From an uncultured Nocardioidaceae bacterium (GTDB taxonomy: Bacteria > Actinomycetota > Actinomycetes > Propionibacteriales > Nocardioidaceae): DNA of 64,000 bases. The notes under the pieces were generated by a model. That model searched no databases, was not told the origin of the DNA, and was given only the letters and a program-made list of their open reading frames with translations. Positions 55,218-63,227 of this stretch are shown here, piece after piece. The DNA is taken from positions 62,001 to 126,000 of the forward strand of contig CADCUI010000014.1 in NCBI GenBank assembly GCA_902805845.1. The letters are read 5' to 3'. The first letter of the stretch is position 1; each line of letters opens with the position of its first letter. A program made the position numbers and the translations under genes.

Positions 55218-56522
55218 ATGGCGCGCGTCGTGGTCATCGGGGGTGGGCTCGGCGGCTGCGCCAGTGCTGCCCGGCTCGCCAAGCTCGGTCACGACGTGAC
55301 GGTCGTCGAGTCGCTCCCCCGGCTCGGTGGCGTCGTGGGCAGCCTCGAGCAGGACGGCTTCCGGTGGGACACCGGTCCCGCCGCCACCGCGGTGCCGGCA
55401 GTCCTGCGAGACCTGTTCCGCAAGTCGGGCCGGCCGCTGGACAAGGAGACCGACCTGGTGCCGGTGGAGCCGATGCGCGAGCACCGGTTCCCCGACGGCA
55501 GCCGGCTGAGGCTGCCCTCGGGAAGCCGTGCCGACCAGCTGGCGGCTGTGGACGAGGGGCTCGGCCTCGGGCTCGGGCGGCAGTGGGTGGACTACGTGCA
55601 CACGTTCGCCGAACCGTGGGACCGGCTGCGCCGGGACTTCTTCGAGCGCCCGTACTCCCCGGCGGTCGCCTCGCCGGAGACGCGGGGCCTGCTGCGGAGC
55701 CGGACCATGATGCACAAGGCGGTCACCCGCCGCTTCAAGGACCCGCGGCTCCGGATGATGGCGCTGCACCACGTGGTCGCGGGCGGCCACGACCCCCGCA
55801 ACGTGCCGGCCTGGATGGGGCTCGTCGACTACCTGGAGCAGAACTTCGGGACCTGGACCATCCCGGGTGGCTTCGGTGTCCTGGCCGACCTCCTGACCAA
55901 GCGGCTGGCCGAGCGGCGGGTCACCGTCCTCACCGGCACCCGGGCCCGGGACATCGGGATGGGACCTGAGGGGCCGGCAGCCGTCCTCACCGACGCGGGC
56001 CCGGTCGTAGCCGACCGCGTGGTCGTGGCGGCCGACCCTCGACAGCTGCCCGCACTCGCGCGGCACGTACGGCGCACGAGGCCGGTTCCGCCCCCCACCG
56101 TCACCCACCTCGGCCTCTCGGCGGGGGTCCCGGTGCTGCCGCGCGAGGTCGTCGTCCACGGCGAGGGCGTCATCACCGTACTCACCGGCGGGCCGGCCCC
56201 CGACGGCAAGGCGGCCTGGACGCTGCTGGGAGGGGGCCGGACGTCGGAGGACCTCGTGCAGGCCCTGGCGCGCACAGGGATCGACGTGCGTGACGCCGTC
56301 GAGACCCGCATCGACCGGTCGCCGCGCGAGCTGGTCGAGCACTACTCCGGCTCGCCCGCAGGAGTGCTGTGGCAGGGACGGGCCACCGTCGGTGACCGGC
56401 TGAGCACCGCGACGCCGCTGCCGCACGTGTACGCCGCCGGCGCCCACACCGGTGGCGGTGGGTGGGTCCCGTTCGTGGGGCTGACCGCGGCCCTCGTGGC
56501 GGAGGCCGTCGGTCCTGCCTGA
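55218..56522 (+). CDS. NAD(P)/FAD-dependent amine-oxidase-like oxidoreductase
   Basis: The 434-residue protein starts with MARVVVIGGGLGGCASAARLAKLGHDVTVVE, a dinucleotide-binding fold. GGVVGSLEQDGFRWDTGP is typical of phytoene desaturase and protoporphyrinogen-oxidase-like enzymes. GGFGVLADLLTKRLAE and the C-terminal VYAAGAHTGGGGWVPFVGLTAALVAEAV complete the FAD site. It resembles CrtI-family members, but no phytoene synthase lies nearby, so a carotenoid role is not supported. The substrate is unknown. The ATG at 55218 lies 7 nt after TAGGGT (55205-55210), supporting this start and a leaderless mRNA. Confidence 0.87.
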   Translation: MARVVVIGGGLGGCASAARLAKLGHDVTVVESLPRLGGVVGSLEQDGFRWDTGPAATAVPAVLRDLFRKSGRPLDKETDLVPVEPMREHRFPDGSRLRLPSGSRADQLAAVDEGLGLGLGRQWVDYVHTFAEPWDRLRRDFFERPYSPAVASPETRGLLRSRTMMHKAVTRRFKDPRLRMMALHHVVAGGHDPRNVPAWMGLVDYLEQNFGTWTIPGGFGVLADLLTKRLAERRVTVLTGTRARDIGMGPEGPAAVLTDAGPVVADRVVVAADPRQLPALARHVRRTRPVPPPTVTHLGLSAGVPVLPREVVVHGEGVITVLTGGPAPDGKAAWTLLGGGRTSEDLVQALARTGIDVRDAVETRIDRSPRELVEHYSGSPAGVLWQGRATVGDRLSTATPLPHVYAAGAHTGGGGWVPFVGLTAALVAEAVGPA

Positions 56523-56534
56523 CCGCACCCCATC

Positions 56535-56601
56535 CGGCCGACCCGCCCCTCGTGTCCGGTCGACCCGCCCCTCATGTGCGGCCGACCCGCCCCTCATGTG
56601 T
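56535..56601. repeat. 22/23-bp tandem repeat, three copies, convergent gap
   Basis: The core GACCCGCCCCTC(A/G)TGT occurs three times with a 22-23-bp period at 56535, 56557 and 56580, just after the FAD oxidoreductase stop. The gap 56523-56931 holds no convincing gene. It contains this array, a hairpin at 56693-56715, and a second unrelated 22-bp array at 56861-56926. Confidence 0.85.
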
Positions 56602-56692
56602 CGGAATCGCGCACCGGTGCGTCATTGTTCGGTGTCCCGGACCGCTGGGGCCTGAATTCCGCGCACACGTGCTCGGCTTCATCGCCTACGGC

Positions 56693-56715
56693 GTGAGCAC
56701 CGAGGCTGTGCTCAC
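56693..56715. terminator. Hairpin in the convergent gap
   Basis: GTGAGCAC-CGAGGCT-GTGCTCAC forms a perfect 8-bp stem with a 7-nt loop. It lies between the FAD oxidoreductase and metF, which converge, so it may end transcripts from either side. No U-tract is visible. Confidence 0.5.
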
Positions 56716-56860
56716 CCGGTGACGAGGTCGCCCTGAACACGAAGGGGGCAGACCGACGCGCCGTCGAGGTCTCACGCGGTCACGATCAGGCTCATCACTA
56801 CCGATGAGCACTTCCCTGTGCGCCGGGGGCGCGGACGCCGTACCAACCCGTGCCCACCGG

Positions 56861-56926
56861 CATCCCGGGCGGCTCGGGCAGACATCCCGGGCGGCTCGGG
56901 CAGACATCCCGGGCGGGTGGGCTGGC
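56861..56926. repeat. 22-bp tandem repeat downstream of metF
   Basis: CATCCCGGGCGGCTCGGGCAGA occurs twice exactly (56861-56882, 56883-56904), followed by a partial third copy (56905-56926). It ends 5 bp before the metF stop side. It is unrelated to the array at 56535. Confidence 0.9.
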
Positions 56927-56931
56927 GGGGG

Positions 56932-57843
56932 TCAGCCGACCGGGAGGCTGAGGTTGGCGTAGATCTGCCGGGTGGCCGTCGACCGGTTGAGGGTGTAGAA
57001 GTGCAGTCCGGGTGCGCCTCCGTCGAGCAGCTGGTGACAGAGCTCGGAGGCCACCTCGATGCCGGCCGCACGCACGGCCTCGGGGTCTCCCTCGTGCCGA
57101 CTGACGCGCGCCACCACCTCCGCGGGCACCTCGCGCCCCGAGAGCTCGGCCATCCGGCGGACCTGACCGAGGCTGGTGATGGGCATGATGCCCGGGAGCA
57201 CGGGGATCTCGACCCCGCCTGCGCGTGCCCGGTCGAGGAGCGCGAAGTAGTCCGCGGCGCGGAAGAACATGTCGGTGATTGCGAACTCGGCGCCCGCGTC
57301 CTGCTTGCCCCGCAGGATGCGGACGTCCTCCTCGAGGCTGGCCGCCTCGCGGTGTCCCTCGGGGAACGCCGCCACTCCGACGCTGAAGTCGCCGAGGGAG
57401 TGCACCAGCGACACGAGGTCGCTGGCGTAGGAGAGCCCGTCGGGAGCGGGGGTCCACGGCGTGCCCGGGCCGTCCGGCGGGTCGCCGCGGAGCGCGAGCA
57501 CGTTGCGGATGCCTGCGGCGGCGTACGCGCCGACGACCGACCGCAGCTCGTCGCGCGTGTGTCCCACGCAGGTGAGGTGGGCCATCGGCACCATCGTCGT
57601 CTCACGTGCGATGCGATGGGTGATGTCGACCGTGCGGTCACGGGTCGACCCACCGGCGCCGTACGTCACCGAGACGAACGTCGGCTGCAGGGGCTCCAGC
57701 TCGCGGAGCGCCCGCCACAGCTGTTCGGCGCCGCGGTCGTCCTTGGGCGGGAAGAACTCGAAGGAGAACGATCGCTCGCCGCCCGACAGCAGCTCGCGGA
57801 TCACCCGGTCGGCGGGGCTTCGGAGCGGAGGACCGGCCGGCAT
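56932..57843 (-). CDS. metF: Methylenetetrahydrofolate reductase
   Basis: MetF reduces 5,10-methylene-THF to 5-methyl-THF for methionine synthesis, using FAD. The 303-residue (beta/alpha)8 protein has the catalytic Glu in SFEFFPPKDD and FVSVTYGAGGSTRDRT. AHLTCVGHTRDEL, NVLALRGDPP and LHFYTLNRS follow. All are family-diagnostic. The ATG at 57843 lies 6 nt after TATCCT (57855-57850), a leaderless arrangement. A start 45 nt upstream would cross this box. It is divergent from the polyprenyl synthase. Confidence 0.96.
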   Translation of the reverse strand: MPAGPPLRSPADRVIRELLSGGERSFSFEFFPPKDDRGAEQLWRALRELEPLQPTFVSVTYGAGGSTRDRTVDITHRIARETTMVPMAHLTCVGHTRDELRSVVGAYAAAGIRNVLALRGDPPDGPGTPWTPAPDGLSYASDLVSLVHSLGDFSVGVAAFPEGHREAASLEEDVRILRGKQDAGAEFAITDMFFRAADYFALLDRARAGGVEIPVLPGIMPITSLGQVRRMAELSGREVPAEVVARVSRHEGDPEAVRAAGIEVASELCHQLLDGGAPGLHFYTLNRSTATRQIYANLSLPVG

Positions 57844-57911
57844 GCCCCCAGGATAGGGGCGAAGGCCCGGCGCTCCCCGGCTGTCCACGCCGGGTCACAT
57901 AGGCTCGCGCG

Positions 57912-58991
57912 GTGACCTCCGCCTCCTCGTGGGACGCCGCCGAGTTCCGGGACCGGGTGCGCTCCGTCCTCGACGAGTTCGTCGACGAGCAGGCCGCCCG
58001 GCTGGGACCCCTCGGCCCGGACGGCTCCCGGCTGGTCGCGGCCAGCCGCGACGCCACCGCCGGCGGCAAGCGGTTCCGCGCGATGTTCTGCCACTGGGGC
58101 TTCCGGTCGGTCCGGACCTGCCGGGACGCCGCGGAGGAGGACCACCTGTTCCGCGCGGCGGCGTCCCTGGAGCTCCTGCACGCCTCGGCGCTGGTCCACG
58201 ACGACATCATGGACGCCTCGGACACCCGCCGTGGCCGGCCGGCCACCCATCGCAGGTTCGCTGCCGAGCACCGTCAGGCCGGGCACCGCGGCAACCCCGA
58301 GCAGTACGGCGCGGCGGCCGCGATCCTCCTGGGTGACCTCCTGCTCTGCTGGGCCGACGAGATGCTCCGCACCTGCGGGCTGCCCCACGAGGCGGTGCAC
58401 CCGGCGCTCCGGTGCTTCGACGCCATGCGCACCGAGGTGGTGCTCGGCCAGTTCCTCGACGTGTCGGTCCAGGCGCGCGGGGACGCCGACGTGGCGCAGT
58501 CCATGCAGGTGCTCCGCTACAAGTCGGCGAAGTACTCGGTGGAGCGGCCGCTCCTGGTCGGGGCGGCCCTCGCCGGCGGGCCAGACCGGACGAGCGCGGA
58601 GCTCTCGGCCTACGGGCTCCCGCTGGGCGAGGCGTTCCAGCTGCGCGACGACCTGCTGGGCGTCTTCGGCGACCCTGAGGTCACCGGGAAACCGGCCGGG
58701 GACGATCTCGCCGAGGGCAAGCGCACAGTGCTGGTGGCGCTGGCGCTGGAGGCGCTGCCGCCCGGCGAGGCGAAGGCGCTCGACGACTCCCTCGGCCGGC
58801 CGCTCAGCGACCGCGAGATCGTGGAGCTGCAACGGGTCATCGAGCGGTCAGGGGCACACGCCGAGGTCGAGCGCCGGATCGAGGCGCTGACGGCCCGCAG
58901 CCTCGCCGCCGTGGATGCGGCCGACCTGCCGCCTGAGGCGCGCGACACGCTGCGCGACCTCGCCGCGGCGGCGACCCAGCGGGTGGTGTGA
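57912..58991 (+). CDS. Polyprenyl (E-prenyl) diphosphate synthase
   Basis: The 359-residue protein makes linear prenyl diphosphates. It has the first aspartate-rich motif LVHDDIMDASDTRRGRPA near residues 92-109 and GKRFRAMF earlier. YKSAKYSVERPL carries the conserved Lys/Thr position, and the second motif is QLRDDLLGVFGDP near 246. The residues before DDIMD (LLHASALVHDD) include no clear bulky chain-length block, so the product length is uncertain (GGPP or longer). The GTG start at 57912 follows TAGGCT (57900-57905) by 6 nt, indicating a leaderless mRNA. A tandem 12-bp repeat begins at its stop codon. Confidence 0.92.
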   Translation: MTSASSWDAAEFRDRVRSVLDEFVDEQAARLGPLGPDGSRLVAASRDATAGGKRFRAMFCHWGFRSVRTCRDAAEEDHLFRAAASLELLHASALVHDDIMDASDTRRGRPATHRRFAAEHRQAGHRGNPEQYGAAAAILLGDLLLCWADEMLRTCGLPHEAVHPALRCFDAMRTEVVLGQFLDVSVQARGDADVAQSMQVLRYKSAKYSVERPLLVGAALAGGPDRTSAELSAYGLPLGEAFQLRDDLLGVFGDPEVTGKPAGDDLAEGKRTVLVALALEALPPGEAKALDDSLGRPLSDREIVELQRVIERSGAHAEVERRIEALTARSLAAVDAADLPPEARDTLRDLAAAATQRVV

Positions 58992-59057
58992 GGACCGGTA
59001 CGAGGCCCGGTGTGAGGACCGGTACGAGGCCCGGTGTGAGGCCCGGTGTGAGGCCTG
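58986..59057. repeat. 12-bp tandem repeat, six units
   Basis: Six contiguous 12-mers alternate between GTGTGAGGACCG, GTACGAGGCCCG and GTGTGAGGCC(C/T)G. The first unit overlaps the polyprenyl synthase stop codon. The array fills the 72-bp gap to the convergent barstar-like gene. Confidence 0.92.
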
Positions 59058-59063
59058 ACGCCC

Positions 59064-59501
59064 TCAGTGCTTGATCGGGAGCTCCTCGAGCTCGAGCTCG
59101 GGGCCCTCCCCGCGCAGGATCACCGCGAGCTTGCCGTGCGCCTGCGACTCCGCACGGTGCCGCAGGGCGCCCAGCACGGTCTCGAACGTCTCGTTGTCGC
59201 GGCGCGCCAGCGGGCTCCAGCCGTCCCACAGCAGGACCAGCCCGCGCTCGCGCACCTCGAGGGCGTCGAAGGCGTCGGCCAGCGACCCCAGACTCTCCCC
59301 GGCCGAGTCGGGGACCTCCAGGGCGGCGGCGGCGGCCTTGAGGAACGACTCCTGGTCCTCCACCGTCCAGCCGTCCAGGTAGCGGAACGCCCACCCCGCG
59401 TGCTGCACCGCGTGCGCGACGTCCGCTGCCGGCGCGGCGTTGTGCCACTGGTAGACGCCGGGAGGGTTGTGCTCCGCCAGGAGCGCTGCCAGTCCGCTCA
59501 T
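59064..59501 (-). CDS. Barstar-family protein
   Basis: The 145-residue protein matches the barstar (RNase inhibitor) fold family. GWAFRYLDGWTVEDQESFLKAAAAALEVPD is followed by SLGSLADAFDALEV and GLVLLWDGWSPLAR, which gives the three-helix, three-strand layout. Barstar inhibits secreted barnase-type RNases. No barnase or toxin gene is in the window, so the inhibitor may act on an enzyme encoded elsewhere or have another role. The ATG at 59501 has GAGG about 7 nt upstream. It converges on the polyprenyl synthase across a tandem repeat. Confidence 0.82.
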   Translation of the reverse strand: MSGLAALLAEHNPPGVYQWHNAAPAADVAHAVQHAGWAFRYLDGWTVEDQESFLKAAAAALEVPDSAGESLGSLADAFDALEVRERGLVLLWDGWSPLARRDNETFETVLGALRHRAESQAHGKLAVILRGEGPELELEELPIKH

Positions 59502-59598
59502 CGTGCCTCGTCTTCCGCTCGGTGTCGGCCGTCATGGACCGGACGTCCCTCCGGACAATAGACCCGTCGGAGACCCGGGGGGACCCCTCAGCGACCGA

Positions 59599-59997
59599 TC
59601 ACAGCGCCATCGCCTGAGCCCGCCTCTTGACCTCCGAACCCCGGTTGTCCCGGAGGGCGTCGATGGGCCTGCCGGGCAGTGACTCGTCCTCGCTGAACAG
59701 CCAGGTGAGGATCTCCCCGTCGTCGTAGCGGCCGTCGTGCAGCATCGTCAGCAGCCCGGGCACGCCCTTGACGATCGCCCCGTCCTGGATCAGTGCCGCG
59801 GGGATCCGCGGACCCGCCTCCCGGCTCGTGACAGCGCCGGCGAGCTGGTGCTCCTGGAGCAGCCGGCGCACCCGGCTGACGCTGACCCCGAGCGCGGCGG
59901 CACACTGCGCCCAGTCGAGCCACTCGCCCACCAGCGAGTCCAGAGGGTCGGTCGTCGGTTGGAAAGGAGGTTGGTGTGCCTGCGTTGTGTCGCCCAC
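59599..59997 (-). CDS. Rv2175c-family winged-helix DNA-binding protein
   Basis: The 132-residue protein has a predicted helix-turn-helix in DWAQCAAALGVSVSRVRRLLQEHQLAG (about 28-54), followed by AGPRIPAALIQDGAIVKGVPGLLTMLHDGRYDDGEILTWLF. This is diagnostic of the Rv2175c family. In M. tuberculosis the protein is phosphorylated on its N-terminal Thr by PknL, encoded next door. Here the Thr-rich N-terminus (VGDTTQAHQPPFQPTTDP) and the adjacent pknL keep that pairing. The GTG start at 59997 is the best fit; a longer frame upstream would run into the pknL promoter. Confidence 0.9.
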   Translation of the reverse strand: MGDTTQAHQPPFQPTTDPLDSLVGEWLDWAQCAAALGVSVSRVRRLLQEHQLAGAVTSREAGPRIPAALIQDGAIVKGVPGLLTMLHDGRYDDGEILTWLFSEDESLPGRPIDALRDNRGSEVKRRAQAMAL

Positions 59998-60017
59998 GGG
60001 ACAACTGTGCCACCGCC

Positions 60018-60023
60018 TAGAAT
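60018..60023 (+). promoter_or_regulatory. Possible -10 box of pknL
   Basis: TAGAAT lies in the 135-bp gap between divergent Rv2175c and pknL. A transcript from here would have a leader of about 100 nt before the GGGAGGA ribosome site and TTG start. No clear -35 was found. Confidence 0.4.
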
Positions 60024-60132
60024 CACGGCAACTCCGCCGGCTCCGGCCGGCGGCCATTCCGCTAGCTGGGCGCAGCTGGTTCACCACCGGGCAACCGCGG
60101 GGAGCCACTGGTCACAACGGGAGGACGCCGCC

Positions 60133-62280
60133 TTGGAACGAGGTGCCGACCCCCTCGTCGGGCGCGTCCTCGACGGCCGCTACCGGGTCACCCGGCGGGT
60201 GGCTCGCGGCGGGATGGCCACCGTCTACGAGGCGCACGACCTGCGGCTGAACCGGGACTGCGCGGTCAAGGTCATGCACAACGGGCTCGGGGACGACCAG
60301 ACCTTCGCCGCCCGCTTCGTCCGCGAGGCGCACTCCGCCGCCCGGCTCTCGCACCCCAACGTCGTCTCGGTCACCGACCAGGGCGACGACCACGGGCTGC
60401 TCTTCATCGTCATGGAGTATGTCTGCGGCCGGACGCTGCGCGACGTCATGCGTGAGCAGGCGCCGATGCCGCCGGCGCGAGCGCTGGCGCTCCTCGAGCC
60501 GGTCCTGCTCGCGCTCGCCGAGGCACACCGCTGCGGTCTCGTGCACCGGGACGTCAAGCCGGAGAACGTCCTCATCGCCGACGACGGCCGGATCAAGGTC
60601 GCCGACTTCGGGCTGGCGAGGGCGTTCGACGCCGACAGCACCCACACCGCCACCGGTGGGGTCCTCATGGGGACGGTGTCCTACCTGGCCCCCGAGGTCA
60701 TCGTCACCGGCAAGGCCGACCCGCGGTCGGACGTCTACGCCGTGGGAGTGCTCCTCGCCGAGATGCTCACCGGCCGCAAGCCCCACGAGGGCGAGAGCGC
60801 GATCCAGATCGCGTTCAAGCACGTGAACGAGGACGTTCCTTCGCCTTCCGAGCGGCTGCCCGACGCCGCCCGCATCCCGGCGTACGTCGACGCGCTGGTG
60901 CTCCGGGCGACCGCGCGCGAGCGGGAGCACCGACCTGCCGACGCGAAGGTCCTGCTGCACCAGGTGCGCCGGGTCCGGGCGGCCGTCGAGGCCTGCGTGG
61001 GAGATGACCCGGAGCTCACCGCAGACCTGCTTCCCCGGGTCCCGTCCGTGGCGGCCGACAGCATCGACTACGTCGAGGACTACACCGGCGCCGTCGACGC
61101 CGACCGCGAGCACACCACGGTGATCCGCTCGCGCTCGGAGGAGCTGCCCGACCAGGTGTCGCGCTCCGAGCCGCTCGTCGGCGTCGCGGCCGGCCGGGTC
61201 CAGGGCACGACGTCCGCCGGGGCGCCGGCGCCCCACGCACCGTGGGGGCAGGCGCCCCGGACGCCGGCCGAGCCCGCTCGGGTGCAGCCGGCAGGTCCCC
61301 TCCCTCCGAAGGGCACACCTCCGGGGGACTCAGCACCCGGCGACGCCCCGCGACCGACCGGCGCCACGGCCCATCCCCGGCCGGCTCCGCGGCGACGCGC
61401 CAGTCGCGGACCGCTGCTCCTGGTGCTGGTCCTGCTCCTGACCGCGCTGGCGTCGTACGGCGGGTGGTGGTTCGGCATCGGCCGCTACACCGCCTCGCCC
61501 GGGGTCATCAATCTCAGCGTCGGGGCTGCCGAGGCCAAGCTGGAGACCGCCGGGCTGGAGCTCGACGTCACCGCGCGGGAGTTCTCCGAGACCGTTCCCG
61601 CCGGGTCGGTCATCAGGACCCGCCCCGAGGCCGGTTCCCGCCTCGTGCAGGGTGCCACCGTCGAGGTCGTGGTCTCCCGTGGCCAGGAGCGCTACACCGT
61701 CCCCCAGCTCGGAGGACGCCGGCTGTCCGAGATCGAGGATCTCCTCGCCGAGAACTCCCTGACCCTCAGGACGGTGACCCGGGTCTGGAGCGAGACGGTG
61801 CCCCGCGGCGTGGTCGTCAGGGCGACTCCCTCGGTCGGCACCGAGCTGCCCCGCGCCAGCGTCGTCGACGTCAAGGTGAGCAAGGGCCGCGAGCCGATCG
61901 ACGTGCCCGACCTGACCGGTCGCCGGGCAGAGCGGGCCGAGCAACGGCTCACCCGGCTCGGCTTCGAGGTCGACCTGAGCGAGGAGAACAGCGCCACCGT
62001 CCCCGAGGGGCGTGTGATCGGCCAGGACCCCAGCAAGGGCACCGGGTTCCGCGGCGACCCGGTCGAGCTGGTCGTCTCGCTGGGTCCGGTCATGGTGCAG
62101 GTCCCGGACCTGCGGACCAAGAGCGTGGACGAGGCCACCGCCGAGCTCGAGGAGCTGGGTCTGGAGATCGCGGTCCGGCGCACCGACCTCTACATCGGCC
62201 TCGACACCGTCGTCCGCCAGGACACCGCCACGGACTCCTCCGTGCCCGAAGGCAGCACGGTCACCGTCTCGGTGGTCTGA
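60133..62280 (+). CDS. pknL: Serine/threonine protein kinase PknL with four PASTA domains
   Basis: The 715-residue receptor kinase senses cell-wall fragments through PASTA domains and phosphorylates targets such as Rv2175c. The kinase domain starts at about residue 15 (RYRVTRRVARGGMATVYEA, Gly-rich loop). It has the Lys in CAVKVM, VHRDVKPENV (catalytic loop), VADFGLARA (DFG) and GTVSYLAPE. A Pro-rich juxtamembrane linker precedes the helix LLLVLVLLLTALASYGGWWF near 435-454. Four PASTA domains follow. I chose the TTG at 60133 because GGGAGGA lies 7 nt upstream and no ATG or GTG precedes the kinase domain. The use of TTG is noteworthy. Confidence 0.93.
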   Translation: MERGADPLVGRVLDGRYRVTRRVARGGMATVYEAHDLRLNRDCAVKVMHNGLGDDQTFAARFVREAHSAARLSHPNVVSVTDQGDDHGLLFIVMEYVCGRTLRDVMREQAPMPPARALALLEPVLLALAEAHRCGLVHRDVKPENVLIADDGRIKVADFGLARAFDADSTHTATGGVLMGTVSYLAPEVIVTGKADPRSDVYAVGVLLAEMLTGRKPHEGESAIQIAFKHVNEDVPSPSERLPDAARIPAYVDALVLRATAREREHRPADAKVLLHQVRRVRAAVEACVGDDPELTADLLPRVPSVAADSIDYVEDYTGAVDADREHTTVIRSRSEELPDQVSRSEPLVGVAAGRVQGTTSAGAPAPHAPWGQAPRTPAEPARVQPAGPLPPKGTPPGDSAPGDAPRPTGATAHPRPAPRRRASRGPLLLVLVLLLTALASYGGWWFGIGRYTASPGVINLSVGAAEAKLETAGLELDVTAREFSETVPAGSVIRTRPEAGSRLVQGATVEVVVSRGQERYTVPQLGGRRLSEIEDLLAENSLTLRTVTRVWSETVPRGVVVRATPSVGTELPRASVVDVKVSKGREPIDVPDLTGRRAERAEQRLTRLGFEVDLSEENSATVPEGRVIGQDPSKGTGFRGDPVELVVSLGPVMVQVPDLRTKSVDEATAELEELGLEIAVRRTDLYIGLDTVVRQDTATDSSVPEGSTVTVSVV

Positions 62281-62303
62281 GCGCCCTCGTTAGCCTGGGC
62301 CCC

Positions 62304-63227
62304 ATGCCCTCCCCGGACGCGCTGCCGCCTGCCCTGGCACGCAGTCCCGTGGGGACCCACGTCAAGGTCGGCAGAGGCCTGGTGGAGGAGGCCGTGCCCC
62401 AGGCGCGCAGGCTCGGCGCCGAGGTGATGCAGATCTTCACCGGCAACCCCCGGGGCTGGGCACCGGCGAAGCCCGACCCCGCCAAGGACGCGGCGTTCCG
62501 GGCGGCGTGCGAGGAGTCCGGCCTCCGGGTCGTGGTGCACGCGCCGTACCTGGTCAACCTCGGCAGCCCCACGCCCACGACGTACGAGCGCTCGCTCGCC
62601 GCGGTGGCGCACAACCTGCTCCGTGCCGTGCAGACCGGAGCGGAGGCGGTCGTCGTGCACACCGGCTCCTGCGTCGACGAGGGGGGATTCGCCGCCGCGA
62701 TGCGACGGGTGCGGGAGGGACTGCTCCCGGTGCTCGACGCGCTCGGTGCGGACGGCCCGTCGCTGCTGCTGGAGTCGACGGCAGGCCAGGGCCGTTCCCT
62801 CTGCGCCACCGTCGCCGACCACGCGGCCTACCTCGACGCGCTGGACCGGCACCCCCGGGTCGGGATCTGCATGGACACCTGTCACCTGTTCGCCGCCGGC
62901 GAGCCGCTCGACGAGCCCGGCGGCACGACCGACACCCTCGACCGGCTGGTCTCCGTAGGAGGCGAGGGCCGGCTCCGGCTGGTGCACGTCAACGACTCGA
63001 TGGACGTCCGCGGTGCGGCCAAGGACCGGCACCAGAGGATCGGCGAGGGACACATCGGGGTGGACGCCTTTCGCGAGCTGGTGGCCCACCCCGCCACCGC
63101 GGGGGTGCCGCTGGTCCTGGAGTCGCCGGGGTCGCGCGACGAGGGCGACCCCCAGATCCCACTGCTCAAGCGGCTCCGTGACGAGGCGCTCACGGCCGAC
63201 CGCCGGCTGGGAGCGCGCAGCGCATGA
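62304..63227 (+). CDS. nfo: Endonuclease IV (AP endonuclease)
   Basis: Nfo cuts DNA at abasic sites in base excision repair. The 307-residue TIM-barrel enzyme has the three-zinc ligands: VGTHVKVGRG near the start, VVVHAPYLVNLGS, VVVHTGSCVDEGG, LLLESTAGQG, CMDTCHLFAAG, VHVNDSMDVRG, DRHQRIGEGHIG, and LVLESPGSRDEG. MQIFTGNPRGW is the DNA-binding loop. The ATG at 62304 follows TAGCCT (62291-62296) by 7 nt, so it is likely leaderless. It overlaps the next gene as ATGA. It is distinct from the SOS cassette, with no LexA box. Confidence 0.95.
   Translation: MPSPDALPPALARSPVGTHVKVGRGLVEEAVPQARRLGAEVMQIFTGNPRGWAPAKPDPAKDAAFRAACEESGLRVVVHAPYLVNLGSPTPTTYERSLAAVAHNLLRAVQTGAEAVVVHTGSCVDEGGFAAAMRRVREGLLPVLDALGADGPSLLLESTAGQGRSLCATVADHAAYLDALDRHPRVGICMDTCHLFAAGEPLDEPGGTTDTLDRLVSVGGEGRLRLVHVNDSMDVRGAAKDRHQRIGEGHIGVDAFRELVAHPATAGVPLVLESPGSRDEGDPQIPLLKRLRDEALTADRRLGARSA

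Noticed and set aside
56462-56722. Short plus-strand ORF ending after the hairpin in the convergent gap
   Set aside because: It begins inside the FAD oxidoreductase gene in another frame, crosses the tandem repeats and hairpin, and has no family similarity.
56535-56926. Possible CRISPR array
   Set aside because: Units are directly abutted with no unique spacers, only three copies each, and no cas genes are near.
55218-58991. A carotenoid gene cluster (CrtI-like oxidoreductase plus polyprenyl synthase)
   Set aside because: The two genes are separated by metF and a repeat-filled gap. No phytoene synthase or cyclase is present, and the oxidoreductase family is broad.
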